DNA of 28,932 bases from Pinguiococcus pyrenoidosus. Taxonomy: Eukaryota; Sar; Pinguiophyceae; Pinguiochrysidales; Pinguiochrysidaceae. Below, piece by piece: positions 1-9,857 of the stretch (position 1 is its first letter; each line of letters begins with the position of its first letter). The notes below the pieces were generated by a model. That model saw only the letters and a list, made by a program, of their open reading frames with translations. It ran no database searches and was not told the DNA's origin. The stretch covers positions 1-28,932 of the forward strand of contig JAAMXY010000454.1 of the NCBI GenBank assembly GCA_019677205.1, in the 5' to 3' direction. Made by a program: the position numbers and the translations under genes.

Positions 1-863
1 CAAGACTCGCCAATCCTTCATCAACGCCTCTTTGCCTTCCCTCGTCATGCCCGCAGCATCCATGTCGAATGGCAGGGTGCAGGCAAAAGCAAAGGACAAG
101 CGGGAGGCTCCTTCTGCTTGTCTTTCTTCCTTTCTTCCTTTCTTCCTTTCTTCCTTTCTTCCTTTCTTCTTTTCTTTCTTTCTGCTTTTCTTTTTTTCCC
201 CTGTCCTTCTTCTTGTTCCCCTTTACCCACCTGAAACATTCTTGGGCCACTGGTGCGGCAGCCTTCTTACGGAGAAGGTTCTTGGCGGCACGAAGTGCCA
301 AAAGTTGATCTCGGTGCCGTCCTCATGCGTGAGCGTGACGCTGCGTACTCCGTGGAGCCCTAGCGAGAACTGTGGCCGGCTCAGGTCGACCATGAGAGGC
401 ACTCGCACCCAGTGTAAGTACAGAAGCGCATCTCTGGCCTTGTCGGACACCGCCAGAACTAGCGCGGAAGCTATGTAGAGCGCCGTCGCCCCCGCCACAG
501 CCTGGAAGGAACGTCGTAGAAAGCATTCAGCAGCCAGTTCTACTGGAGAGGAGGCCTCGCTGCGGAGACAAAGCTGAGGTATCCACCTTCAGAATCCAAC
601 TCAAGCGTAAACGACGGATGATGGCGACCGCCAAACTAAGGAGGATGGGCAGCAGAGGCAGCACTCCTCTGGTGACCTGCGCGAAGAGTTTGCGTAAGCT
701 CGCGTCTGGAATCGAAGGATCGACGCTGCGCCCGCGCGGCATCGCGCGTGAAAGCACCGACCTCCGTGCCCAGATCGGGCAAAACTAACCACAGCTGCAG
801 ACAGCAGCAGAACACCGCTGCGGTCACTAGCGACGCGTAGTCGGTGCTGAAGCGCCTCTTCAT
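1..863 (-). CDS. ABHD12-like monoacylglycerol/lysophospholipid lipase, 5' part (cut by window edge)
   Basis: Spliced model: exons 863-758, 705-587, 501-231 and 113-1 (continuing off the left edge), with introns of 52, 85 and 117 bases; phases agree at each join (1, 0, 1). It starts at the ATG at 863-861. The protein opens with a hydrophobic segment (MKRRFSTDYASLVTAAVF...), then two further hydrophobic stretches, then a block very like animal ABHD12 just before its hydrolase fold: residues VRVPLMVDLSRPQ, GL, and HEDGTEINFWHFVP line up with the VRVP-x3-DL-x2-PQ, GL and WHTVP pattern I recall for ABHD12. The family are membrane-anchored serine hydrolases of the ER that cleave monoacylglycerol and lysophosphatidylserine. 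The catalytic Ser-Asp-His and the HGN oxyanion region would lie beyond the window, so activity cannot be judged. The last exon (ending GKEALMKDWRVL) is the least certain. Head to head with the Tudor gene. Confidence 0.62.
120..207. repeat. Polypyrimidine/polypurine tract, imperfect (TTCCTTTC)n
   Basis: On the plus strand the run is almost purely C and T, with a repeating TTCCTTTC unit. It lies inside the third intron of the ABHD12-like gene (230-114), where the transcript strand is therefore almost pure purine right up to the proposed acceptor CAG at 116-114. Confidence 0.85.
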
Positions 864-1116
864 GGTCGCCTATCGGACACGTGAAGCGAGAGCCGCGCGC
901 GCGGACCACTCACCGCATCTCCAGCGCCGGAGTTTAAGCTGCGGAGAAGGCGCGAAACTCGGCTGCGGGAAACTGTCGCTATCGTCCGCATACAATAGCT
1001 ACCGTGGAGCGCTCCGGAGGCCTCCGGAGCCGGATTTGCCGCCGCGGAGCGATTTTGCGGCCGACAGGATCCGGCGTCGCGAGAGCGCCACCCTTTGCGC
1101 GCGCGTCCTGAAGAGC
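864..1116. promoter_or_regulatory. Shared upstream region, ABHD12-like / Tudor gene
   Basis: This is the 253-base gap between two divergent start codons. It holds GGCGCGAAA at 949-957, an exact E2F/DP-like core (reverse complement TTTCGCGCC). No TATA-like box is evident. Part of it is probably 5' UTR for both genes. Regulatory function is inferred from position and motif only. Confidence 0.4.
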
Positions 1117-4100
1117 ATGGAGCCGTCGGTGCGCTGCGCGAAGGAAGCGAAGAATTCCGACCTGTTGAGATATGGCGCGCTCCACGGCGCCTCTGTGAAG
1201 GACAGGTGCGGCAGCGCGCGCGGAAACCGGACGGATCGGACGAAGATCTGCGATTTTCGTCGGCGTTTGAGCGAGATTTGGCCTCTCAACGCGCGCAAGC
1301 AGCGCTTCAAGCGCGTCGCTTCTCCTGTTGTTTGCGTAGTGTGCAGCATAGAGCTTGATTCGAATGGGACGCGTCCGATTCTGAGCGCTATGTCTCGCTT
1401 TCGAATGTCCGTCTGATCCTTTGCCCTCTCTCCCTCTCTCTCCCTCTCTCTCTCCGTCTCTCTGTCTGTCTCTCTCTCTGTCTCTCTCCATAGGTTTCAT
1501 CCGTGCAGTGCGTTGACCGAGCTGAATGTCCACATCGCGTCGTCGGATCTGGCCTCGGTCTGCGTGAGCGACGCGTACATCTGCGCGACGAGCATGGACG
1601 GGCGGATCTTCCTGAAGCCGTCCGCGGCCATCGCTGCTGGGAAGCTGCCGACTTGGCAGCTTTTGCCGCGCATTCCGAACAGCAATCCGAGGCGAGCGTC
1701 GCGCTTCGTCCAGTTCATGGAGGGCGAGTGTCATCTCATGCTCAAGGACGTGCAGGAGGAGGGCGTGCCTGTGGGCTGCGTCGTCAGCCTGCAGTACCTT
1801 GGGAAGGTGCATACCTTCGCGTATCAGATGGGCGAGTCGGAGCACGCGCGCTGGCGGAAGGTGGAGTTCCTGGAGAAGGGACAGGAGATGCAAGTGAAGC
1901 TTTGCGATGTCGGCTCGGGGAAGACCCAGGCCATCTACGCCGCGTGTGGGACGCAGATCACCAAGGACCTGCGCTCCGTGGCGGAAGTCAGGCCAATTGG
2001 AGAAATCGCAGCGCAGGGGGCGCTTGGAGGAGGCGTGGCGCCGCCGCCAGTTGTCGAATCTTCGGTGACGTCGACGTCGTCAACCGTCGATTCGATGCCG
2101 TCGCAGCCCTCGGCCTTTGTCGAAGCATCATCCGTCTCTCCCGCGGGAGAAGCGGCTACAAGGCCGGCCGGCCCGCCGCCCACTGCAGCCTCTGGAAATG
2201 GGCAGGCAGCTTCGGCCGCCGTCCCTGAGAGGCTTGTGAAGAAGGATGAAGAAGTGCAGGAAGACAAGGAAGTAGACACGGCGGACGAGGTGGCAACGCA
2301 GATTGAGTTCCTGAAGCCCCCGGCAGAGCCCTTGGACGCGTCCTCACGAGGCATTGATGAGAGCCGCACTGCATCGATCCCAAGCCTCCTACCAAGGTCG
2401 CAGGGGCTTATTCTACCGTCGGGCCAGACCTCTGGCCGGGTGGCGGCGGCGGCGGCGTCTTCAAGGGCTCCATTGGCTCCTTCCCAGCCGGAGCAGGCCA
2501 GAACGGCTGCTTCTGTCGTTCCAGCCACAGCCGAGAACGGCGTCCGGCCAATTGGTGAGGTTGCCAGCTCGACGGCGACGGCCATTCCGGCCATTCCGGC
2601 GATCCCGGCGGTTCCGGCGATCCCGACGATCCCGACGATCCCGGCGGTTCCGGCTGCTCCAGCTGCTCCGGCAGCTCTGGCTGCTCCGGCTGCTCCGGCT
2701 GCTCCGGCTGCTCCGGCAGCTCCGGCAGCTCCGGCAGCTCCAGTGCTTTCAGAGGTACCTTCTGCTGAAGCTGCAAGGGCTGAGGATTGCCTTCCAGCTG
2801 CCAACATTGCCGCTCTGCCCGTGCAGGTTTCTTCATCGCCGGCACTTGCTTCTACCCCTTCCGCCGGTGCCGCTCCTGGCGCAATGGCGCTAAGCTCAGC
2901 TGTGACTGGGCAGCTGGCTGCGACACCGTCGACGGACCTGAGGCGCGACCTGACACGCGATGTAGAGGCCAGTAAACCCGCCATCGCGCCCACGACGACT
3001 GCCGCGTCCGGATACGGTCTGACTCCGAGTGCGACCTCATTCCACGCGAACGGCATCCCTGAGAGCTCTCGTGGTGGGCAGCGCTTGCCATTGCCGGGGG
3101 CCAGTGGAGACCTTGGCAACGGTGTACAGCAGCGGCCACCTCCTGGTGATGGAGATGTTCTTGCGTGCGTGCGTATGGATACGAAGACGGCCATAAAGAC
3201 CGTTCACAAGGCCTGGAAAGGCCAGGGACACGAAGTGCGCAAGCTGCGCTGCATCAGGGCCGAGGGTCTGCTGGTCTTGAATGGCAAGCAGAAGCTCTTC
3301 TCCTGGGACTTGGAGGACCCGCCAGAGGAAGTGATCTTCATCCCGCCGAGCCTCGGTCTCACCGAGCAGCTGCCGGCGAACGCGTTGCTTTCAAGCGGTC
3401 CGGGAGCGGCGAAGGCCGTCCGCATCCTTGACTTCGAGGTGGGCCCGGATGGCTATGCGGTGGCCATCGACGCGGACTTCTCCGTGTGGGAGTGGCCTGC
3501 CCATCGCAACAACCCCTTGAAGACGAAGACGACGGTGCCTGGCTACGATCCCAGCACCGGTCAGCTCGTTCGCACGAATGACTTTAGCATGGCCCGCATG
3601 CCCAGTGGTAAGCAGCCGTGCGCTTGGTGAGCTCGCTTGCTTGTCTGAAGTAGCCTCTCACTTTGGCACGGCGCCTAGGGGAAGTGATTGGTTGGCGGAA
3701 CACGACCTGTCCGGAACCATCCACTCCGGATGCCTTCTACAACCAGCACTTCAAGGGTCTCTTCCAGAGGAAGGCGCGAGCCTTGATGGCGTCCGACAAC
3801 TGCACCTTCGCCTTCGCGGAGCGCCTCCCCGTCTACAGGGAACCGCTGATCCCCATCGGGCATGACGTGGTGAAGTTCACGAGTCCAACCGAGTTTGTCG
3901 TCGGCTGCATCGTTCGGGAGAGCCCGGACGCCGGTCAGGCGTCGGATCTTGACAGGAGCCACGTCATCTCCTTCTCCGACGAGACGCAGGAGGAAATGAC
4001 CACGAAGGACCTCGTGGCCTTGCTCTCCAATCCGCGCAAGGCCTTGGTCGACGAGAACGAGCACAGGGAGGGTCAGCACCTCGGGATCTGCATCGGCACG

Positions 4101-4622
4101 AAGGTGCGGCGACGGAGGCTGGGCCACGAGTACGAGAACGGAAAGGTCGTGCTGTTCCACAGCGTCACGAAAACCTTCAAGATCCTCTTCGATGGTGGCT
4201 ACCATCAGGAGGCGACGAAGAATGAGATCATGAGCTGGGCGAGGGACTTCTCCGTGTGGCACCGGAAGACCACCGGCAAGCCAGCAGCCCAGGCGAGGGA
4301 CACGCGGAGCAAAGCTGCAGCCGTGGAGCGGTCCACCAGGAAGCGCGGTCGGAAGGCCGCTGCGGCTTCCGAGGCCGCGAAGAAGAAAGCCCGCGCCGAG
4401 ATAGCCAAGAAGCCGAAGCGACAGCAGCCTGCAGCAAGCGGTGGGAGCAAGCGGCTCATTGGTTGCAAGGTGCGGAAGTACTTCCCGATGTGCGGCACCT
4501 TCGACGGCTACGTCGCGGGATGGAACGGCAGGTACTACCAGATCAAGTACAACGACGGCGATGAGGAAGACATGACCACTGCCGAGGTCGCCAAGGTTTT
4601 GGTGGACGGAGGCGAAGTGTAG
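1117..4622 (+). CDS. Large Tudor-domain nuclear protein, function unknown
   Basis: Spliced model: exons 1117-1205, 1494-3607 and 3679-4622, 1048 residues; phases 2 and 1 agree at the joins. The first ATG chosen is 1117; the first intron (288 bases) ends in a long CT tract and TAG. The N-terminal ~170 residues look folded and have a SMDGRIFLKP stretch. A disordered Ser/Pro/Ala-rich middle follows, with an Ile-Pro/Ala-Ala-Pro run at bases 2581-2750. A second folded block (DVLACVRMDTKTAIKTVHKA onward) precedes the C-terminal third. There, two Tudor-like segments occur: IGTKVRRRR...YENGKVVLFH...FKILFDGG, and near the end IGCKVRKYFP-GTFDGYVAGW-YYQIKYNDGDEEDMT, which matches the plant PTM-type Tudor pattern (KxF-x-GxFxGxVxxx-YYxVxYxDGDxEDLT). 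A Lys/Arg-rich linker between them looks like a nuclear signal. Such Tudor domains bind methylated lysine or arginine on histones, so a chromatin role is inferred. The exact family is unknown. Confidence 0.8.
1425..1488 (+). repeat. (CT)n-rich tract before a splice acceptor
   Basis: A run of TCCCTCTCTC and TCTCTGTC units ends at CCATAG (acceptor AG at 1492-1493). It is the polypyrimidine tract of the first intron of the Tudor gene, unusually long compared with the other introns here. Confidence 0.85.
2581..2750 (+). repeat. Coding minisatellite, 9-base unit (Ile-Pro-Ala / Ala-Ala-Pro)
   Basis: Tandem 9-base units (ATCCCGGCG-like, then GCTCCGGCT and GCAGCTCCG) encode a run of about 55 residues made of I/V/T-P-A and then A-A-P repeats inside the Tudor protein. 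Neighbouring units are nearly identical at the codon level, which suggests recent expansion by slippage. Expect length variation between strains. Confidence 0.85.
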
Positions 4623-5227
4623 CGTTTCACACGGCACAACATGAAGCGCGCCTTGGCTCCCAGGAGCAGGGTGTCGCGGGACGCAGGGTGTCGCAGGACG
4701 CCCTTTGGTCTCCTCCGTAGGATCGAACCGCCACAAGGGAAGGCCACACCTCCCTCCTCGCCAGCGCGGGTCACGCTCTGTGCGCGCCCCTGGACGGCTG
4801 ATCAGTGGTGCTTGCAGCTCTCAAGAACGCCTTCGCCGATGCCTTCGCCGATGCCTTCACCGATGCCTTCGCCTATATCTTGGCATGGCAGCTGGGTTTG
4901 CAACATCTCAGAGAGGTCCACCAGAAGTCTCCCGGTCGCTTGGTGAGCGCCGGCCGAAGCCCCGGAGGAGAACATGGCCAAGCGAGAGATCTCCAGCACA
5001 CGCCAACCATCCATTCTTCGAGAAGATCCGGACCCGGTCTCCGGAGAAGCCTTGTCCTAACCGACTTGATCCCATCGCGTTCTGTCTCTATTTCGCAAGC
5101 GCCAAGCACATTGATTCGCCGCCGCTCCAAGAACAAAACAAAGAAGACTGGCCCAAACAGCTGCTGGTTGAGAACGAGAACCTCACAGAACGAAGCACTT
5201 TATTTCAATCGCCAGTCGCCAGTGCCC
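4623..5227. other. Convergent 3' region between Tudor and RPL35 genes
   Basis: Probably the 3' UTRs of two convergent genes. It contains a duplicated GCAGGGTGTCGC-type segment near 4665-4700 and the 12-base tandem repeat at 4829-4873. Open frames crossing it show no recognisable protein, and the longest plus-strand one runs antisense through RPL35. I see no separate gene. Confidence 0.5.
4829..4873. repeat. 12-base tandem repeat GCCTTCGCCGAT
   Basis: Almost four copies of GCCTTCGCCGAT; the third has ACC for GCC and the last is incomplete. It lies in the noncoding stretch 3' of the Tudor gene. Confidence 0.85.
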
Positions 5228-5775
5228 TTACGCCTTGACGGCAAACCAGCGCTGCGGGAAGTTCTGCATCTTCTTCTTCGCCTTCAACGTGACCTTGCTG
5301 GCCTGCTCCTTGGTGAGCCGCCTGCGGATCGCGCGGGTCTTCTTCTGGCGCAGGTTGAGCGGCAAGTGCTTGGCCTCGGCAAACTTGACTCGCATGGCCT
5401 CCTTGCCCTTCTGGTTGTACACCGTCAACACGCGAGCGATCGACTTGCGGACCTGAGAAATCGCTCGGCGTTACCCAACATCTCCCCTCCGCTGAGCCGT
5501 CGCGAATTGCAAGGGCCGCAACGCACCTCCTTGATCTTCGCCAGCTTGGACGCCGCCCCGCCAGTCACCTTGGCCACTCTGAGAGCCGCCAGCTCCTGCT
5601 TCAGCTCCTCCAGCTTCTTCAGCAGCTCCGCCTCGCTTTGCTCGCGGAGCTCATAAGCCCGAATCTTGGCTGTGCGTGCAGGGGTTTAGCGAGCGGCGTC
5701 AGTGGTGGGTCCGCATCAGGCGTGTGTGCCAGAACGCAGGGAGGACAGCGAGCGCGGAGGCGAAGACCTACCCAT
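5228..5775 (-). CDS. RPL35: 60S ribosomal protein L35 (uL29)
   Basis: Exons 5775-5772, 5669-5527 and 5452-5228 give exactly 123 residues, the usual length of eukaryotic L35. The first coding exon is only four bases (ATGG before the donor GTAGGT). Joined to CC at 5669-5668 it gives Met-Ala-Lys-Ile, matching the conserved N-terminus. The middle exon carries the family block [17 protein letters not shown]; the last carries [35 protein letters not shown] and the C-terminus WFAVKA. The protein sits at the rim of the nascent-chain exit tunnel of the large subunit, close to where SRP and Sec61 dock. Introns are 102 and 74 bases. It is divergent from SEC61G, with 334 bases between starts. Confidence 0.97.
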
Positions 5776-6109
5776 TGTGTGAAAGTCGAGGGAAGTGCGC
5801 GACTTCTTAAGGTTCCGCCCTCTTAGGGTTATACGGAAGGGACTCCGAAATGGATCCAGTAGGAAAAAGGGTAGTTTCAGAATTGTAATCAAACTATTTA
5901 ATTCCGTACGTGCGCCAATCGTATCGCGCCGCTTGGCACTTTGCCCAACTCCTGAACCGTTCGACCAACAATATAAATTTACCTTACGCGGGTGTCAAAT
6001 AATGCGACGACAGAAACGCATCCCGCAAAGCAAAGCGTCCGTCTGTCACAACATACGCGAAGAGCGGCTTTAAAGGCCACAAGCGCTTCGCGACGCCGCA
6101 CTTGACAAG
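5776..6109. promoter_or_regulatory. Shared upstream region, RPL35 / SEC61G
   Basis: 334 bases separate the two divergent start codons. The middle is relatively AT-rich, with a TATA-like AATATAAATTT near 5970 about 140 bases before the SEC61G ATG. Regulation of both genes from here is inferred from layout only. Confidence 0.45.
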
Positions 6110-6628
6110 ATGTCGAATCCCAACGAGCTCATCGTCGTGCCGCTGCGGAAGTTCTATAAGGAGAGCGTGAACCTCGTGCGCAAGTGCAAGAAGCCCAACC
6201 GAAAAGGTGCGCGCGCGCCTGGCGAAGACTTTCGTCTTCTTCGCGCGTTGTACAGGATTCACAGCTGCGCGTGTTCGTGCGCCATTTCCTCCCAAAACGG
6301 CCCTTGAAACCCTTCTCCACACGATTCTTCACCGTTTGGTGTGCGCTTCGCACGTGCGCTGCGGCGTGAATCCTCGCAAGGCGTCGCGAAGTGAAGAAGT
6401 TCAACAAAGCGATGTGAAGTTTGAGTGGAGCTCTGCGCTTTTCAGACGGAGCACCACCGCTGTGTACACGTTCTCACCATGTCGTTTGTCTTTTCGGTGA
6501 CGCTGTGCGCAGAGTTCATGGCCATCGCGCGCGCCACCAGTCTCGGCTTCCTCATCATGGGTTTCGTGGGTTTCTTCGTGAAGTTGGTGCACATTCCCAT
6601 CAACAACATCATCGTGGGCGGGATCTAG
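6110..6628 (+). CDS. SEC61G: Protein transport protein SEC61 subunit gamma
   Basis: Exons 6110-6206 and 6513-6628, joined in phase 1 across a 306-base intron, give 70 residues, the normal size for this tail-anchored subunit. The cytosolic N-terminal helix ([20 protein letters not shown]) is followed by the hallmark RKEF and the single membrane helix with the invariant [18 protein letters not shown] end. The protein is the SecE/Sss1 homologue that clamps the Sec61 alpha channel in the ER membrane. Donor is AAAAG|GTGCGC and acceptor GCGCAG. The 3' end faces the kinase gene 183 bases away, and that gap ends in a purine-rich (GA)n run at about 6765-6790. Confidence 0.97.
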
Positions 6629-6810
6629 CAGCTGGTAGCGGTCGTAGAAGCGTAGCAGTGTTCCCTGTCCTTCAGATAGCAGCTCAGGTGGAGCAGATCT
6701 CAAATAGAGCTCGTGGTACCTGAGGAATCCAACGCTGTTTCCTTCGTTCGCATCTGGCCAGCGAGAGGGAGGGGGGGAGAGAGAGAGAGATGTACAAGGT
6801 GCGCCGCCCC

Positions 6811-8392
6811 CTAGAAGCTTGGTCGCTTCTGCGGCTTTCTTGACGGATCATACACACGCCCCTGCATGGCTGCGATGGCCTCCGCTTGCGACGGCTTCGC
6901 ATAGTACTGCCACCCGGCCGTCACGTCCAAGCCCCCCGCAATCTTCGTTCGCGGCTCACTGCCCAAGCGTTCGCGGGGCGGCTCATCTTCCGCCTGCTCC
7001 TTCTGCACCTCGCGGCGCCTCTCCTGAATGTTGGGTGCCCCGCGCGCTACAAGGGGAAATGGAAAGGGAATAATTCCTCGTGAGGCTCGGAGGTCAGAAC
7101 CGCGGCAAAGCCCGGGCGATGGCCCGCGCGCCGCTCGTCTTTGCCTCTCGCCAGAAATGGGCTTCGCACCTGTACGCGGCGTCCGAACTTGGCCCAGGAT
7201 CTGCGGGGAGCGCAGATAGTTCTTTTGGGTGCTGGCCTTGCCCTTGCCCTGCACCCACGGATGGTTGAGCGCCTGCTCGGCCGTGAGGCGCCGTCGCGGG
7301 TTGGTGTTCAGCAATCCGCGCAAGAGATCCTGAGCGGATTCACTGAGGTTCTGCGCCCAGTGTGGAAACCTGAGCTGGAACTTTCGATTCACCAGCGGCG
7401 AGGTCAAAACACTAGAGCGCATCCGAGACGAAGCGAAAGCCGTGAGATTCTGCTGTGCGTTTCCCCCTCGCAGCTCCACGATCCGAGCAGAAGTGGAAAG
7501 GCAGAAGCTGCGCACAGGGAGAGTGGCGAGGCACCCCGCATTACCTCGTATCGTCATCAAAAGGGAGGCATCCGCAGAGGAGGATAAAAACAATGATGCC
7601 CAGCGCCCAGCAGTCTACCGCCTTGGAGTAGGTGCGGCGTTGCAACATCTCGGGGGCCAGATACCCCCTGGTGCCGAGGAAGCTCGCGGTGTCCTGGCCA
7701 TGCATGCACTTGCTGAGGCCGAAGTCGATCAACTTGAGGTCGTGCTCGGAGCCGCTGGAGGCCAGCAGCAGGTTCTCCGGCTTGAGGTCCCGGTGGATGA
7801 TGTCCTGCGAGTGCATGTAGGCCACGGCCGAGATGATCTTCTTGGCCAGGCCCTGCGCCTCGTCCTCCCGGAGCTTCCCGCGCGCCACGATGAAGTCGAA
7901 GAGCTCTCCGCCGCGCATGAGCTCCATGACAATGTACAACTTGGTCTCGGACTCGATGACCTCCTCCAGCTCGATGATGTTCGGGTGGCGCAGGCTCTTG
8001 AGGATGTCGATCTCGTTGTAGAACTGCGAGATCAGGCCGCGGTACTCCGCCTCGATCTTGCGCTTGTCGATGATCTTCACCGCCAACTCCTTGCCGCTCA
8101 TGATGTGCACGCAGCGGTAGCACGACGACGTGGAGCCGATGCCGATGGCCTCCTTCAGTTCGTACTTCTCGATGAAGGCCTGGCGCCGCCCGTTGCTCAG
8201 CCCCTCCAGCTCGCGGCCCTGGATGTCCACTGGCTGCGAGGCCGCCTTGCGAGCGCCATCGCCCGCTCGCTCGCGCGTGGCGCCGTAGGCCGGCTGGTGC
8301 AGCTGGTGGCGCGACGCGTCGCCGTTCAAAGCCTCGTACGACGGGCTGCGCCGGCGGAACAGCGCGGTGAGGCAGCAGCAGTACCTGGACAT
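6811..8392 (-). CDS. CaMK/CDPK-family serine/threonine protein kinase
   Basis: Exons 8392-7545, 7411-7170 and 7046-6811 (phases 2 and 1) give 441 residues; introns are 133 and 123 bases. The kinase domain starts near residue 75: glycine loop IGIGSTSSCY, AVKIIDKRK with the ATP lysine, HRDLKPENLLL catalytic loop, DFGLSK magnesium loop, GTRGYLAPEML activation-segment end and, in exon 2, DLLRGLL-RRLTAEQALNHPWV. This is the CaMK/CDPK subfamily pattern. There are no EF-hands. The C-terminal ~120 residues are basic and contain an ERRREVQKEQAEDEPPRERL helix-like stretch. The N-terminus MSRYCCCL has three adjacent cysteines that could be lipid-modified, but there is no Gly-2 for myristoylation. A splice variant at the kinase-tail joins cannot be excluded. 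The 3' end converges on SEC61G. Confidence 0.9.
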
Positions 8393-8576
8393 GCAGGCTG
8401 GTCGCCGAGGGCAAGGCGCGGCTCAGGGTGGGGAGGGGCCGGGTGGTGAAGGCAGGCTCGTGATGGGGAAGAAATGGCGTCTGATGCGACGAAGTTCAGG
8501 AGAGACGTCTGCGGCGCGCCGCGCCCGCATGTGCGGCTTCGGTCAAGAGACGGCAAAAGCGGGGTTTCGGGGCGAT

Positions 8577-8596
8577 GCTGCTGCTGCTGCTGCTGC
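8577..8596. repeat. (CTG)6 trinucleotide run
   Basis: Six CTG copies lie in the 252-base gap between the Rieske stop and the kinase start. Both genes are on the minus strand, so the run probably sits in the kinase 5' flank or the Rieske 3' UTR. Nothing else is evident in the gap. Confidence 0.8.
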
Positions 8597-8644
8597 GCCA
8601 CTGCGCACCTCACGCGCTAACACAGCTGCTGGCTCGGACGCGAC

Positions 8645-9857
8645 CTAGCCAACCAGGATCTTGTCGTCGTCGATGAACTTGTACGGCGGGATCTCCAGGT
8701 TGAGCGGCGCCGGCCCCTTGCGGATGCGGCCGGAGGCGTCGTAGTGTGAGCCGTGGCACGGGCAGAACCAGCCGCCGTACTCGCCCGCGCCCGAGATGGG
8801 CACGCAGCCGAGGTGCGTGCACACGCCCATCACGACGAGCACGTCATCCTTCTGCACGCGCTCGGCGTCCGTCTCGGCGTCGCGAAGGACAGACGTGTCC
8901 ACCGCCTGCTCCTTGGCAATCTCATCCTCGGTGCGCTTCTTGATGAACACCGGCTTGCCCCGCCACTTGACCGTGATGGTGCTGCCCTGCGGAGCCAAAG
9001 GCATTGGGTTCTTGTTAGATGAGGCGAACTGGCTGTGTCCCAGCCTGTCGAAGGGCACAAACGCTGCGGTGACGAGCCGCGTCTCCTGGCAGCTTCGCTC
9101 AGCTACCAGCTTTTCACTGGACACAGGTCACTGGACACGGGACACGGGACACAACGCAGAAGTACTCGGCCGATCGCAAGCATGCTGGAAGACTTTGCCA
9201 AAGGTACGCACCTCTGGAATGGCGCTGATGTCGAACTCGGCGGAGGCAAGAGCCAGCACGTCCGCGGAGGGGTTCATGGACGCGATGAACTTGATGACGG
9301 CCAGGCGCGAGGCGGTGGCGTACACGAAGCGCATGTTGCCCAGCATGAAGTAGTTGAAGTTCTTGGTGTTGTCCGTAGACGACGACTTCGAGATGCGGTC
9401 CTTCACAAAACCCATGTCGGGAGAACCGTACTGCGTGAGATCCGCCGCCGTGGACATGGAGCGGACGCTCAGGTCTGCGAGTCAGTCATACGGTGAGTTT
9501 TTCCATCAGATTTCCCAACGTCGGCTACATTCACGAGCTTAAACGTAAACGCAGAACCAAAACCTAAACCAAAGAAAAACGCGCAAAAACACTGCTGGAC
9601 GCCGGAGCTTATCGTCTCGCTTCAAAGGCACAGCACGCAGACATCTCCGCAAAACGCATTCTGACGACTTTAAAACAGCGCGCCACGCTCCACATCCAAC
9701 TTCGGGATCGACTCGTACTTCGCTCTCAAGACTTTCAAACTCAGCGGCGACAGAAGATGACTTCGATGCGACAGAAAACGCCTGCGCCACTTCAGTGTCC
9801 ACGCAAACTATAAACGTTTTGGAGGCGCAGCTGCAGAACTCAGACGTTACCGCGCAT
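8645..9857 (-). CDS. Mitochondrial cytochrome bc1 complex Rieske iron-sulfur protein
   Basis: Core exons are 9474-9212 and 8986-8645, joined in phase 0 across a 225-base intron. The [2Fe-2S] ligand motifs CTHLGC and CPCHGSHYD are intact, followed by [14 protein letters not shown]. The Rieske head follows a membrane anchor region ([27 protein letters not shown] split over its helix and hinge) and the SxIPEG-WRGKPVF block typical of the mitochondrial form. The protein passes electrons from ubiquinol to cytochrome c1. The start is uncertain. An ATG at 9457 gives 195 residues. However, an acceptor at 9476-9475 lies just upstream in frame ([11 protein letters not shown], like the end of a presequence), and ATGCGCG at 9857-9851 before GTAACG fits in phase, giving 203 residues. 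The long first intron in that model (375 bases) is inferred. The known intron carries a short GGACACGG direct repeat. Confidence 0.92.

Noticed and set aside
740-742. ATG at 742-740 as the start of the ABHD12-like gene
   Set aside because: Usable, but a 52-base intron (757-706) joins the upstream exon at 863 in phase and adds a hydrophobic N-terminal segment with good codon use.
1935-3194. 419-codon minus-strand frame rich in Gly-Ala
   Set aside because: It is antisense to the Tudor gene; its repetitive part mirrors the Pro-Ala minisatellite.
4805-5656. 283-codon plus-strand frame beginning with Ala-Phe-Ala-Asp repeats
   Set aside because: It starts in a 12-base tandem repeat and then runs antisense through the exons of RPL35; no protein features.
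7442-8449. 335-codon open frame on the plus strand
   Set aside because: It is antisense to the kinase domain and low in complexity (Leu/Val/Asp-rich), so it is a shadow.
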